Source of the DNA: Treponema sp.
GTDB taxonomy: Bacteria > Spirochaetota > Spirochaetia > Treponematales > Breznakiellaceae
Assembly: GCA_031288575.1 (NCBI GenBank)
Contig: JAITRD010000221.1
Span: forward strand, 1 to 5,973
Direction of reading: 5' to 3'
DNA: 5,973 nucleotides
Part shown: positions 1-5,973 of the stretch, one piece after another
How the letters are laid out: each line of letters begins with the position of its first letter
Position numbering within the stretch: the first letter of the stretch is position 1
Translations under genes and position numbers: made by a program
Notes under the pieces: generated by a model
What the model was told of the DNA's origin: nothing
What the model saw: only the letters and a program-made list of their open reading frames with translations
Databases searched by the model: none

Positions 1-608
1 GCCAGGTCCTTATCCACCCGGGGAAGGTCCAGGTGGGAATCCGTTGCGGTATCCCCGTGGCCGGGAAAATGTTTGCCGCAGCAGAGGAGCCCCGCGTCGG
101 CATAGGCTTGAACGGCCCGGGCCCCCAGGGCGGCGGCCAGTTCCGGTTTGGAGCCAAAACTGCGGACCCCGATAACCGGATTATCCGGGTTTGAATTGAC
201 ATCCAGCACCGGCGCCAGGTTCAGGTTAACCCCGATGCGCTCCAATTCGCCGGCGGTAATCCGGGCCGCCTCGTAAACCGCCCGGCTGTCCCCGGCGGCG
301 GCCAGGGCCATGGCCCCGGGGACATTCACCATATCCCCCGGCAGCCGGGTTACTACCCCGCCCTCCTGATCCAGGGCGATAAAGGGAGGAAAACCCGTTT
401 CCTCCCCTATCAAAGCCCGGATTTCATCGGTGAGCCGCCGGGCCTGGGAGGCGCTTTCCAGGTTTTCCCGGAAAAGGATAACATTCCCCGCTTTATACTC
501 CTTAACCAAACGCCGGAACTCCGGGGGCAGGGTTTTCCCCGCAAATCCCAGGGCAAAACGCTGGCCGGTTTTTTCCGCCACAGTCATCGCCGAAACGCGA
601 TTTTCCAT
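1..608 (-). CDS. nagZ: Glycoside hydrolase family 3, NagZ-type beta-N-acetylglucosaminidase (3' part outside window)
   Basis: The first 202 residues of a GH3 TIM-barrel enzyme are present; the gene runs off the window at position 1. Translation by hand gives MENRVSAMTVAEKTGQRFAL at the start, ALDQEGGVVTRL at about residues 78-89, NLAPVLDVN at about 130-138, and the diagnostic loop KHFPGHGDTATDSH at 179-192. In NagZ enzymes the Asp-x-His pair of this loop (here D190 and H192) supplies the acid/base. The Asp nucleophile should lie further on, outside the window. There is no signal peptide, so the enzyme is probably cytoplasmic and would remove GlcNAc from imported or recycled GlcNAc-MurNAc or GlcNAc-anhydroMurNAc fragments. 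The ATG lies 6 bp after the stop of the upstream permease, with a weak AAGGG about 10 nt before it, so it is probably translated as part of the same operon. The family is secure; substrate specificity rests on the loop and the neighbouring murQ. Confidence 0.94.
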   Translation of the reverse strand, partial: MENRVSAMTVAEKTGQRFALGFAGKTLPPEFRRLVKEYKAGNVILFRENLESASQARRLTDEIRALIGEETGFPPFIALDQEGGVVTRLPGDMVNVPGAMALAAAGDSRAVYEAARITAGELERIGVNLNLAPVLDVNSNPDNPVIGVRSFGSKPELAAALGARAVQAYADAGLLCCGKHFPGHGDTATDSHLDLPRVDKDL

Positions 609-614
609 ATTAGC

Positions 615-1499
615 TTAACCCTTAACCGAACCTACGGTTAAACCGGCGATGAAGAAACGCTGCAGCAGGGGATAGAGGATGATGATAGGCAGGGTTGAAA
701 CCATGATCACCGCCGCTTTGATGGCGATCCCGATGCTGGTACGATCCGCCGCGCCGGAACCCTCCCCCACGGTCATGGTGCCGTTAACGATATTCCGCAA
801 AAAAAGCATCACCGGGTACTGGCTGCTTTTAAGGTATATCAGCGCGTTAAACCAGTCGTTCCAAAAAAACACCGCGTAATAGAGGCCGATGGTCGCCATG
901 GCCGCGGTGGAAAGGGGCAGGACAATGCGGCTCAGGATGCCGTAATAACCCAAACCGTCGATCAGGGCGGCCTCCTCAATCTCCTTGGGCACCCCCTTGA
1001 AAAAACTGATCAGGATAATCAGGTTAAAGGGGCTGACGGCAAAGGGCAGTAAAATTGCCAGGGGGGTATTGGTAATTCCCAGGCTGGAAATAAGAAGGTA
1101 GGTCGGAATGAGCCCCCCGGAAAAAAACATGGAAAACACCACGAGTTTCATAAAAAAGGCGGTGCCCCGCAAGAAGGTTTTGGACAGGGGGTATCCAAAG
1201 AGGATGGTTATCCCCAGGGCGATAAGGGTGCCGCAGGAGGTATAAAAGAGGGTGTTTTTATAGGCGAGAAAAAAATTCGGGTACCCCAGGATCTGCTGGT
1301 AAGCCATGGTAGTAAAACCCCGGGGCCAGAGGCCGACCTCATTGTTGATAATTTCCTGCACCCCCGAAAAGGACAGGGCAAGCATATAAATAAAGGGCAC
1401 AATACAGACAAAAAGCACCCAGGTTAAAATAACAGCCACTACCACGTCAAAAAGGGTGATCCTCTTTAACTTTGACGGGGGGCGTAAAAAATTTCCCAT
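615..1499 (-). CDS. ABC transporter permease, CUT1 sugar family, YtcP/LplC-like
   Basis: This 294-residue inner-membrane protein of the MalG/YtcP type forms one half of the transport channel. About six hydrophobic segments can be seen, near residues 17-40, 82-107, 113-138, 145-167, 197-214 and 261-281. The cytoplasmic EAA loop that docks on the ATPase is clear: EEAALIDG at 175-182 followed by IVLP at 192-195. The C-terminus QRFFIAGLTVGSVKG is typical of YtcP-type permeases. The ATG is preceded by GGAAG, and the gene starts 17 bp after the stop of the partner permease and ends 6 bp before the glycosidase, so all three are likely one transcript. Homologues usually carry oligosaccharides or modified sugars. 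The substrate cannot be read from the sequence; the murQ/NagZ context suggests a cell-wall sugar (inference). Confidence 0.95.
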   Translation of the reverse strand: MGNFLRPPSKLKRITLFDVVVAVILTWVLFVCIVPFIYMLALSFSGVQEIINNEVGLWPRGFTTMAYQQILGYPNFFLAYKNTLFYTSCGTLIALGITILFGYPLSKTFLRGTAFFMKLVVFSMFFSGGLIPTYLLISSLGITNTPLAILLPFAVSPFNLIILISFFKGVPKEIEEAALIDGLGYYGILSRIVLPLSTAAMATIGLYYAVFFWNDWFNALIYLKSSQYPVMLFLRNIVNGTMTVGEGSGAADRTSIGIAIKAAVIMVSTLPIIILYPLLQRFFIAGLTVGSVKG

Positions 1500-1516
1500 A
1501 ATCTTCCGTCCCTTGC

Positions 1517-2461
1517 CTAATAAATAGATTCCCCGGTGGCTTTTCGGCTGATAAAATTCGCCGAAGAAACCAGGATAAGGCCGATGATACTGCTAAAAAG
1601 GCCGATAGCCGTAGCGTAGGAATAATTCGGGGTCCCCCCGGCAAGACCGGTCCGGTAAACCAGGGTATCCAGAATATCGCTGACATGGGAATTCGCCGGG
1701 GTATAGAGGAGCAGCACCTTTTCAAAACCCAGAGTAAGCATCCTGCCTATCTGGAGGATAAGCATCACCATCACCGTAGGCATAATAGAGGGGATGGTTA
1801 CGTGCCATATTTTTTTAATCCGGGAAGCGCCGTCGATTTCCGCGGCCTCAAAGAGGTCGCTGTTGATATTGGTGATGGCCGCCAGGTAGATAATGGCCGT
1901 CCAGCCGCTAAACTGCCAACTGTCGGTAAGCACGTAGAGGGGCCGGAACCATTGGGGGAGGTTCGTAAAATAAACAGGCTCTATATTAAACACCCCGGCC
2001 AAAAAACGGTTTAAAAGCCCGCTGGAGGGGGAAAGGAGTTCCCCCAGGATGGCGATCACCACCACGGTAGAAATAAACCGGGGCATATAGGAAATGGTTT
2101 GAACGATTTTTTTAAAAAACTTGGAGCGGGCCTCGTTGAGAACAATGGCTAACAAAATGGGCAGGGGAAAATTAACCACGATATTCCACAGCGAAGTGAC
2201 GAGGGTGTTCCGGAAGGCCCGCCAAAAGGACTCGTCCCCTAAAAAACGGACAAAATATTGAAATCCCACCCACTCGGTCCCCCAGGGGCCCATGCCGGGG
2301 CGGTAACGCCTAAAGGCAAGGAGGTTCCCGAACATGGGCATATATTTAAAGATGATAAAATAAGCTACCGGCAAAACAAACATAGAATAGAGGGCCAGGT
2401 ATTTGCGGATATGAACGGCAAGGGGTTCCCGGCCACTGTCCCCTTTGATTTTTTTTGTCAT
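1517..2461 (-). CDS. ABC transporter permease, CUT1 sugar family, LplB-like
   Basis: This 314-residue inner-membrane permease is the partner of the YtcP-like subunit encoded next. A cytoplasmic N-terminus of about 20 residues leads into hydrophobic segments near 21-45, 86-108, 125-143, 175-197, 224-243 and 284-306. The EAA loop for ATPase contact is FEAAEIDGASRIKKIW at about 204-219, followed by TIPSIMP at 222-228. The C-terminal stretch YSYATAIGLFSSIIGLILV is typical of the LplB group. The ATG has a good ribosome-binding site, AGGAG with a 5-nt spacer. Upstream lies a 114-bp gap containing a strong stem-loop; downstream the second permease follows after 17 bp. The family call is secure, the substrate is inferred from context only. 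Confidence 0.95.
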   Translation of the reverse strand: MTKKIKGDSGREPLAVHIRKYLALYSMFVLPVAYFIIFKYMPMFGNLLAFRRYRPGMGPWGTEWVGFQYFVRFLGDESFWRAFRNTLVTSLWNIVVNFPLPILLAIVLNEARSKFFKKIVQTISYMPRFISTVVVIAILGELLSPSSGLLNRFLAGVFNIEPVYFTNLPQWFRPLYVLTDSWQFSGWTAIIYLAAITNINSDLFEAAEIDGASRIKKIWHVTIPSIMPTVMVMLILQIGRMLTLGFEKVLLLYTPANSHVSDILDTLVYRTGLAGGTPNYSYATAIGLFSSIIGLILVSSANFISRKATGESIY

Positions 2462-2575
2462 GGTTTCTCCTGTAATGCCTGATGGATTTAGCCGGGAACC
2501 GCCGCCCCCGGCTGAACAGGCGTTAAAGGGGGTCCCGAAAACTTTGGTTTTTGGAATCCCCGGGGACCTTGGTTT
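2462..2575 (-). other. 114-bp gap between binding protein and first permease
   Basis: No open reading frame of interest lies in this gap. It holds a perfect GC-rich inverted repeat (listed separately). Nearer the binding-protein stop there is a looser arrangement: GGTCCC at 2531-2536 faces GGGACC at 2563-2568, a 10-bp palindrome TCCCCGGGGA lies at 2557-2566, and the 9-mer TTGGTTTTT occurs twice, at 2544-2552 and 2569-2577 (the second overlapping the stop codon). No T-run follows any of these on the coding strand, and I see no convincing promoter, so read-through into the permeases is expected. Confidence 0.6.
2490..2513 (-). promoter_or_regulatory. Intercistronic GC-rich stem-loop
   Basis: AGCCGGG and CCCGGCT form a perfect 7-bp stem around a 10-nt loop, lying about 30 nt before the permease start. 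The sequence after it on the coding strand is AAATCC rather than a T-run, so it is not a standard intrinsic terminator. In many binding-protein operons, such as malE-malF, a structure at this place protects the upstream mRNA end and helps produce more binding protein than permease. That role here is inference. Confidence 0.55.
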
Positions 2576-4117
2576 TTAAAGATGGCTGTTATAAAGGGCA
2601 AGATGCTCGTCTATGCCCTTCTGCCGCATCTCCGCCACATAGGCGGCCCAATCCGTGTCCAGGCTCTTTTTCCCCGTCAGGAAGGCGTCGTCCCATACCG
2701 TAAAGGCGTCGAAAAGGACGCCCATCAGGGAAGTGGCTTTTTCGGAGGCCAGATCGTCAAATTTGGGCATGGGCGGAAGGGACTGGATGGCGTTATTCAT
2801 GGCGGCAACCTTAGCGTTGATGGCCGCGTAGTTTTCATCGTATTTGACCATCTGCTCGGCGTTTACCCAGACATACTGGGTGGTTGCGGAGCCGCATCCG
2901 TAACGGAGCTGCATGGTTTTATAAATGCCGTCGGGGGAATTGACGATGCTGTCGGTAAATTTAACGGTATTCCCCTGGCGGGTAAAGGTTTCCCCTTCAA
3001 CCCCGTAATCCCAAAGCAGGGCCCCTTCTTTGCTGAAAAAGATAGCGTCCACCGCCCGGACAATGCGTTCAAAATTGGGGTTTTTCGCGGTTTTCGCGGG
3101 GAAGATGATGCCCTGACCGGTCTTGTCTTTCTGCTGGTGGTAGGCTCCGGCGGGGCCTGCCAGGGGCGGAAACAGATTCAGCTTAAACCCGGGGATCTTG
3201 GTTGCCGCGGCAACGCCCCCGATCTGATCGTAATAGGCATAGGTGGCAATCGAGGCGCCGGTAGCCATTTTCCGGGTCCAGACATCCCCGGGGATGGGTT
3301 CCACCATTTCAGGGTCTAAAAGCCCCTCGGCGTACATCCTGTGCCAAAAACGCATATACTCCCGGTACTGTTCGCTTATGGCCCCGGCAAAAAATTGTTT
3401 TTTGCCGTAATCCCAGCTTAATACCCTGCTGCCCCCGGCGCCGTTAGCGTGGACGCTTATCCCCCAGGAGGGCTGGGTCATGCGGTAATGCACCCGGGGC
3501 CCTACCAGGATAGTTACCGGATAGGAGGCGGGATTATCCGCCTTATAGGCCTTGGCAAGGGCGTAGAGATCCTCAAAGGTCGCGGGCGCGGGTTTATTGT
3601 ACTTCGCCAGGATATCCTCCCGCAGGATAAGCCCCCCGTCATAAAAGGGTTTGTCGTAAAGGGAAGGCAGGTTGTAACGTTTGCCGTCCCTCAGCTTAAG
3701 CATATCCACATCGGCCTGGAGGCCGAACTCAGCGACCCGGGCGTTGAAATTCGGCGTCCAGGAGGCATAATCGCTGATGGGAATGATAGCCCCGTTAACG
3801 GCCAGGGAGGCGTTCTCCCCAGTGATGCTCTGATAAAGGATCACGTCCGGCGCGTTCCCCGAGTTAAGGGCTACCGATGCCTTGGTGGCGTAATCGGCAA
3901 TGGGAATGATCTCCCAGTTGATCTTCACATTAAACATCTCCTGGGCTTTCCGCACCGCAAGCCAGTCCCCCCGGAAGGGCAAGGTTGCGTTATCCATATA
4001 ATACATGGAAAATTCCAGGGGCTTTGTTCCACCCGCCGCGTCCTGCTGTGTACCCCCGGCAAAAATCGAAACCCCCAGGCAGATGAAACAGAACAAAACA
4101 AACAAACTTTTTTTCAC
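2576..4117 (-). CDS. Extracellular sugar-binding protein of an ABC transporter (family 1, YtcQ/LplA-like)
   Basis: This 513-residue protein should capture the substrate outside the inner membrane and deliver it to the two permeases that follow. Residues 1-20 form a Sec signal peptide: MKKS, a hydrophobic core, then SIFA before GGTQQ, with likely cleavage after A20. The two early cysteines are not in a lipobox context, so a free periplasmic protein is more likely than a lipoprotein. The mature part has the size and flavour of large CUT1 binding proteins, including aromatic-rich stretches such as YDKPFYDGG and WDYGKKQFF that could stack on sugar rings. The start is GTG, chosen because AAGGAG sits 6 nt upstream and no in-frame ATG lies before it. 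A promoter of its own is visible upstream. The ligand is unknown; the neighbouring murQ and NagZ genes suggest a MurNAc-containing saccharide (inference). Confidence 0.93.
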   Translation of the reverse strand: MKKSLFVLFCFICLGVSIFAGGTQQDAAGGTKPLEFSMYYMDNATLPFRGDWLAVRKAQEMFNVKINWEIIPIADYATKASVALNSGNAPDVILYQSITGENASLAVNGAIIPISDYASWTPNFNARVAEFGLQADVDMLKLRDGKRYNLPSLYDKPFYDGGLILREDILAKYNKPAPATFEDLYALAKAYKADNPASYPVTILVGPRVHYRMTQPSWGISVHANGAGGSRVLSWDYGKKQFFAGAISEQYREYMRFWHRMYAEGLLDPEMVEPIPGDVWTRKMATGASIATYAYYDQIGGVAAATKIPGFKLNLFPPLAGPAGAYHQQKDKTGQGIIFPAKTAKNPNFERIVRAVDAIFFSKEGALLWDYGVEGETFTRQGNTVKFTDSIVNSPDGIYKTMQLRYGCGSATTQYVWVNAEQMVKYDENYAAINAKVAAMNNAIQSLPPMPKFDDLASEKATSLMGVLFDAFTVWDDAFLTGKKSLDTDWAAYVAEMRQKGIDEHLALYNSHL

Positions 4118-4123
4118 GATCTT

Positions 4124-4129
4124 CTCCTT
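4124..4129 (-). promoter_or_regulatory. Ribosome-binding site fixing the GTG start of the binding protein
   Basis: AAGGAG on the coding strand lies 6 nt before the GTG at 4117. This near-perfect Shine-Dalgarno sequence decides the non-ATG start and fits a strongly translated gene. Confidence 0.85.
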
Positions 4130-4155
4130 ACATGAAATTAATTTTCAACAATATT

Positions 4156-4184
4156 AGTATAAATCAAAAAATACTCCATAGCAA
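4156..4184 (-). promoter_or_regulatory. Sigma-70-like promoter for the transporter operon
   Basis: On the coding strand TTGCTA (4179-4184, 4 of 6 to TTGACA) and TATACT (4156-4161, 5 of 6 to TATAAT) are separated by exactly 17 bp. A/T tracts at 4186-4210, immediately upstream, resemble an UP element. Transcription would begin near 4149, giving a leader of roughly 32 nt that carries the strong ribosome-binding site. This is prediction from consensus only. Confidence 0.6.
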
Positions 4185-4212
4185 CAAAAAAAAATTTTAA
4201 AAAATATTTATA

Positions 4213-4261
4213 CCGGTTTACCGCATTTTTCCCCTGCCCCAAAACCGGGTTTTGAAACCGG
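4213..4261. repeat. Three copies of CCGGTTT/AAACCGG, candidate regulator-binding site
   Basis: On the plus strand CCGGTTT occurs at 4213-4219 (within a 6-bp palindrome ACCGGT at 4212-4217), AAACCGGGTTTT at 4242-4253, and AAACCGG at 4255-4261. The copies are in both orientations between the regulator gene and the promoter of the transporter operon. RpiR-family regulators bind inverted repeats near their target promoters, so this is a reasonable candidate operator. The same bases also form a hairpin, so an RNA-level role is the alternative. Confidence 0.4.
4241..4261 (-). terminator. Possible weak terminator after the regulator gene
   Basis: On the coding strand CCGGTT and AACCCGG pair around a TCAA loop, with one bulged C, and are followed by TTTT. 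It starts 21 nt after the regulator stop codon. The stem is short and the T-run has only four bases, so termination is likely partial at best. The same region could instead serve as an operator. Confidence 0.35.
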
Positions 4262-4282
4262 CCTTATCTTTTAAATTATGCC

Positions 4283-5152
4283 CTAGCCTTCTCCCCCGGC
4301 CCCTCCCGTTCCGGTATGGGTGGCGGCCAAGGTTTCCTCCATAGCCGTGATGGCGGCAGTCAAATCCTTGGAGATGAGCAGGGAGTAGACCATGTCAACC
4401 ACCGCAAGCTGGGTGAGCCGGGAAAGGGTAGCGCCGGAACGGTAGACCCGTTCCACAGAAGGAACCAGGAGGGCGACATCCGCGGAGGCCCGCAGGGTAT
4501 TTTCGTTTTCCATGGTCAGGGTTATCACCGGGGCGCCCTTTTTCCGGGCCCATTGGGAAACGGTGATCATCGCCGGGGTTTCCCCGGAATAGGACACAAC
4601 AAAAGCGACATCCCCCTTTTGCAGGTTGCAGGCGGCGGTAATCTGAAGATCCGCGTCCTGAATGCAGGCGCAGGGGATGCCGATACGGATAAGTTTCTGA
4701 ACCAGGTCCTGGGCGACAAGCCCGGAAGCCCCGATGCCAAAGATATGGTTTATCCGGGCGGAACGGATAAGGTCCACCGCGCGGTTTATCAAGGAAATAT
4801 CTATCAGGGTTTCCAGCCGGGCCACGCTCCGCCCGATGCCGCCGATGATCCCCTTGACCACCTGGACCGGATCCATATCCGATTCAAGTTCCAGGTCCGG
4901 CAGAAACCGTTCATCGGAGGTGCGGAACACGTCATGGGAAAGGCGGAGCTTAAAATCGGCAAAGCCCTCGGCGCCGATCCTCCGGCAGAAGCGGACAATG
5001 GCGGCCTGGCTCACCCCGCTCCGCCGGGCCAGCTCGGTGATGTTGTAGTGCAAAACATTTTTCGATTCCCCCAGGATATATTCGGCTACCTTTTTTTCCG
5101 CGGCGGGAAACCGGGGGAAAAACTCACGGATGGCAAAAAGGGCGCTCTCCAT
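4283..5152 (-). CDS. MurR/RpiR-family transcriptional regulator (HTH plus SIS domain)
   Basis: This 289-residue regulator has an N-terminal RpiR-type helix-turn-helix at about residues 1-77, with NITELARRSGVSQAAIVRFC at 37-56 as the DNA-contacting part and the family-typical GFADFKLRL at 63-71. A linker leads to a sugar-phosphate-binding SIS domain at about 125-255, with GIGASG at 139-144 and SYSGET at 187-192, the segments that hold the phosphosugar in SIS proteins. The ATG lies 2 bp after the murQ stop, with AGGG 7 nt before it, so the two are translationally linked. E. coli MurR, of the same architecture, represses murQP and is relieved by MurNAc-6-phosphate, the MurQ substrate. A MurR-like role here is strongly suggested by position but not proven. 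Likely targets are murQ itself and the transporter promoter downstream. Confidence 0.94.
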   Translation of the reverse strand: MESALFAIREFFPRFPAAEKKVAEYILGESKNVLHYNITELARRSGVSQAAIVRFCRRIGAEGFADFKLRLSHDVFRTSDERFLPDLELESDMDPVQVVKGIIGGIGRSVARLETLIDISLINRAVDLIRSARINHIFGIGASGLVAQDLVQKLIRIGIPCACIQDADLQITAACNLQKGDVAFVVSYSGETPAMITVSQWARKKGAPVITLTMENENTLRASADVALLVPSVERVYRSGATLSRLTQLAVVDMVYSLLISKDLTAAITAMEETLAATHTGTGGAGGEG

Positions 5153-5154
5153 GA

Positions 5155-5973
5155 TTAATCCCTGCCTTTTTCTCCGACCAGGGCGCTGATATGCCCCCCG
5201 GTTTCTTCCAGCAGGCCCTCTGCCCGGGCCTTGTCCGTCCCCAAAAGAACCATAACGATGGCGGTCTTGGGATTTTTCCCCGAAGCCGCGAAGGCCCTTT
5301 CCGCCTGTTCCTGCAGGCAGCCCGTTACTTCCCGGATGAGCCGGATAGAGCGGAGGATCAGCTTCTGGTTTACCGGCCGGAGATCCACCATCAGGTTTTT
5401 GTAAACCTTGCCGATCCGGATCATGCCGGCGGTGGAGAGCATATTGAGGACCAGCTTCTGGGCCGTCCCGGACTTCATCCGGGTGGAACCGGTTACCACC
5501 TCGGGGCCCACATCCACAAAAAGCCGGTGTTTGGCTAAGTCAAAGGTCTTGGAATGGGGGTTGCAGCTAATGGCGGCGTTTACCGCCCCAAGTTCCCGGG
5601 CGTATTCCAGGGCGCCCAAGACGTAAGGGGCCTGGCCTGAAGCGGTGATCCCCACCAGAACGTCATCCCGGTTAAAGCCCATCTCTTTCAGTTCCGCCAC
5701 TCCGTCTCCCGCCCGGTCTTCCGCGGACTCAATTGATTTTGTCAGGGCCTCCTGCCCCCCGGCAATAAGCCCCCGGACCATTTCGGGGCTTACTCCGTAG
5801 GTGGGGGGGCATTCGGACGCGTCCAGCACCCCTAAACGGCCGGAAGTTCCCGCCCCGATATAGACGAGCCGCCCCCCTTTTTGAAAGGCGGCCACAATAT
5901 CATCCACCAGGGCGGCAATCTCCGGGAGAATCCGTTCCACCGCAAAGGGCACTTTTTTATCCTCATTATTAAT
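5155..5973 (-). CDS. murQ: N-acetylmuramic acid 6-phosphate etherase (5' end outside window)
   Basis: MurQ cleaves the lactyl ether of MurNAc-6-phosphate to give GlcNAc-6-phosphate and D-lactate, in the cytoplasm, during cell-wall sugar salvage. The reading frame stays open to the window edge, giving 272 residues. The first visible ones, INNEDKKVPFAVERILPEI, match E. coli MurQ from its residue 30 on without a gap through the catalytic region, so about 29 residues are missing. The GTG at 5952 is therefore an internal codon, not the start. The SIS motif GAGTSGRLGVLDASECPPT is intact. The two catalytic glutamates of E. coli (E83, E114) correspond to E54 in ASECPP and E85 in SAED, counting from the edge. 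The MurQ signature VVTGSTRMKSGTAQKLVLNM is also intact. The protein looks functional. It is followed after 2 bp by the MurR-like regulator. Confidence 0.97.
   Translation of the reverse strand: MNNEDKKVPFAVERILPEIAALVDDIVAAFQKGGRLVYIGAGTSGRLGVLDASECPPTYGVSPEMVRGLIAGGQEALTKSIESAEDRAGDGVAELKEMGFNRDDVLVGITASGQAPYVLGALEYARELGAVNAAISCNPHSKTFDLAKHRLFVDVGPEVVTGSTRMKSGTAQKLVLNMLSTAGMIRIGKVYKNLMVDLRPVNQKLILRSIRLIREVTGCLQEQAERAFAASGKNPKTAIVMVLLGTDKARAEGLLEETGGHISALVGEKGRD

Noticed and set aside
430..618. 62-codon plus-strand frame at the left end
   Set aside because: It lies antisense to the 5' part of the NagZ-type gene, whose frame carries clear GH3 motifs.
2531..2568. GGTCCC/GGGACC inverted repeat after the binding-protein stop as an intrinsic terminator
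   Set aside because: The stem is only 6 bp with a 26-nt loop and is followed by CCCTTTAACG rather than a T-run on the coding strand.
4128..4133. ATG immediately followed by TAA in the leader of the binding-protein gene (minimal upstream start-stop)
   Set aside because: It is out of frame with the gene, has no ribosome-binding site of its own and overlaps the Shine-Dalgarno sequence of the real start; probably chance.
2582..4135. Plus-strand open frames of 245 and 228 codons opposite the binding-protein gene
   Set aside because: They are low-complexity shadows with no family resemblance, while the minus-strand frame has a signal peptide, ribosome-binding site and promoter.
4316..5158. Long plus-strand open frame (280 codons) opposite the regulator gene
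   Set aside because: It mirrors the regulator gene almost exactly, is rich in Gly, Pro and His with no recognisable domain, and arises from the codon usage of the real gene on the other strand.
5803..5809. Run of seven G (C on the coding strand) inside the murQ catalytic motif as a possible frameshift or phase-variation site
   Set aside because: The frame is intact through the run (ECPPTYG) and the run simply encodes two conserved prolines and part of the flanking codon.
1..5973. CRISPR arrays, insertion sequences, tRNA or rRNA genes
   Set aside because: No regularly spaced repeats, transposase-like frames, terminal inverted repeats or tRNA-like folds were seen on either strand.

Overview
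The window carries six genes, all on the minus strand, so transcription runs from position 5973 towards position 1. In transcription order they are: the N-acetylmuramic acid 6-phosphate etherase murQ (5' end outside the window), a MurR/RpiR-type regulator, an ABC sugar-binding protein, two ABC sugar permeases of the LplB/YtcP type, and a NagZ-type family 3 beta-N-acetylglucosaminidase (3' end outside the window). Coding density is high. Only two gaps exceed 100 bp, and none exceeds 300 bp.

Layout. murQ and the regulator are separated by 2 bp and are probably co-transcribed. A 165-bp gap (4118-4282) follows. It holds a cluster of CCGGTTT/AAACCGG repeats that includes a possible weak terminator, then an A/T-rich stretch, then a good sigma-70-like promoter that would start a second transcription unit. 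That unit is binding protein, a 114-bp gap with a GC-rich stem-loop, permease 1, 17 bp, permease 2, 6 bp, glycosidase.

How the genes work together (inference). MurQ acts only on MurNAc-6-phosphate, NagZ-type enzymes remove GlcNAc from muropeptide disaccharides, and MurR-type regulators sense MurNAc-6-phosphate through a SIS domain. The transporter placed between them is therefore plausibly an importer for cell-wall sugars such as MurNAc, GlcNAc-MurNAc or the anhydro forms. E. coli instead uses the MurP phosphotransferase permease here. ABC import delivers an unphosphorylated sugar, so a MurNAc or anhydro-MurNAc kinase is needed. Neither that kinase nor the transporter ATPase is in the window.

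Organism. The DNA is moderately GC-rich. The binding protein has a signal peptide ending in FAGG followed by a Gln/Ala/Gly-rich stretch and has no lipobox cysteine, a style I associate with Treponema-like spirochaetes. The CUT1 permeases of the LplB/YtcP type are common in spirochaetes and Firmicutes. A Treponema-like spirochaete is my best guess, with modest confidence. No mobile element, CRISPR array, tRNA or rRNA was seen.
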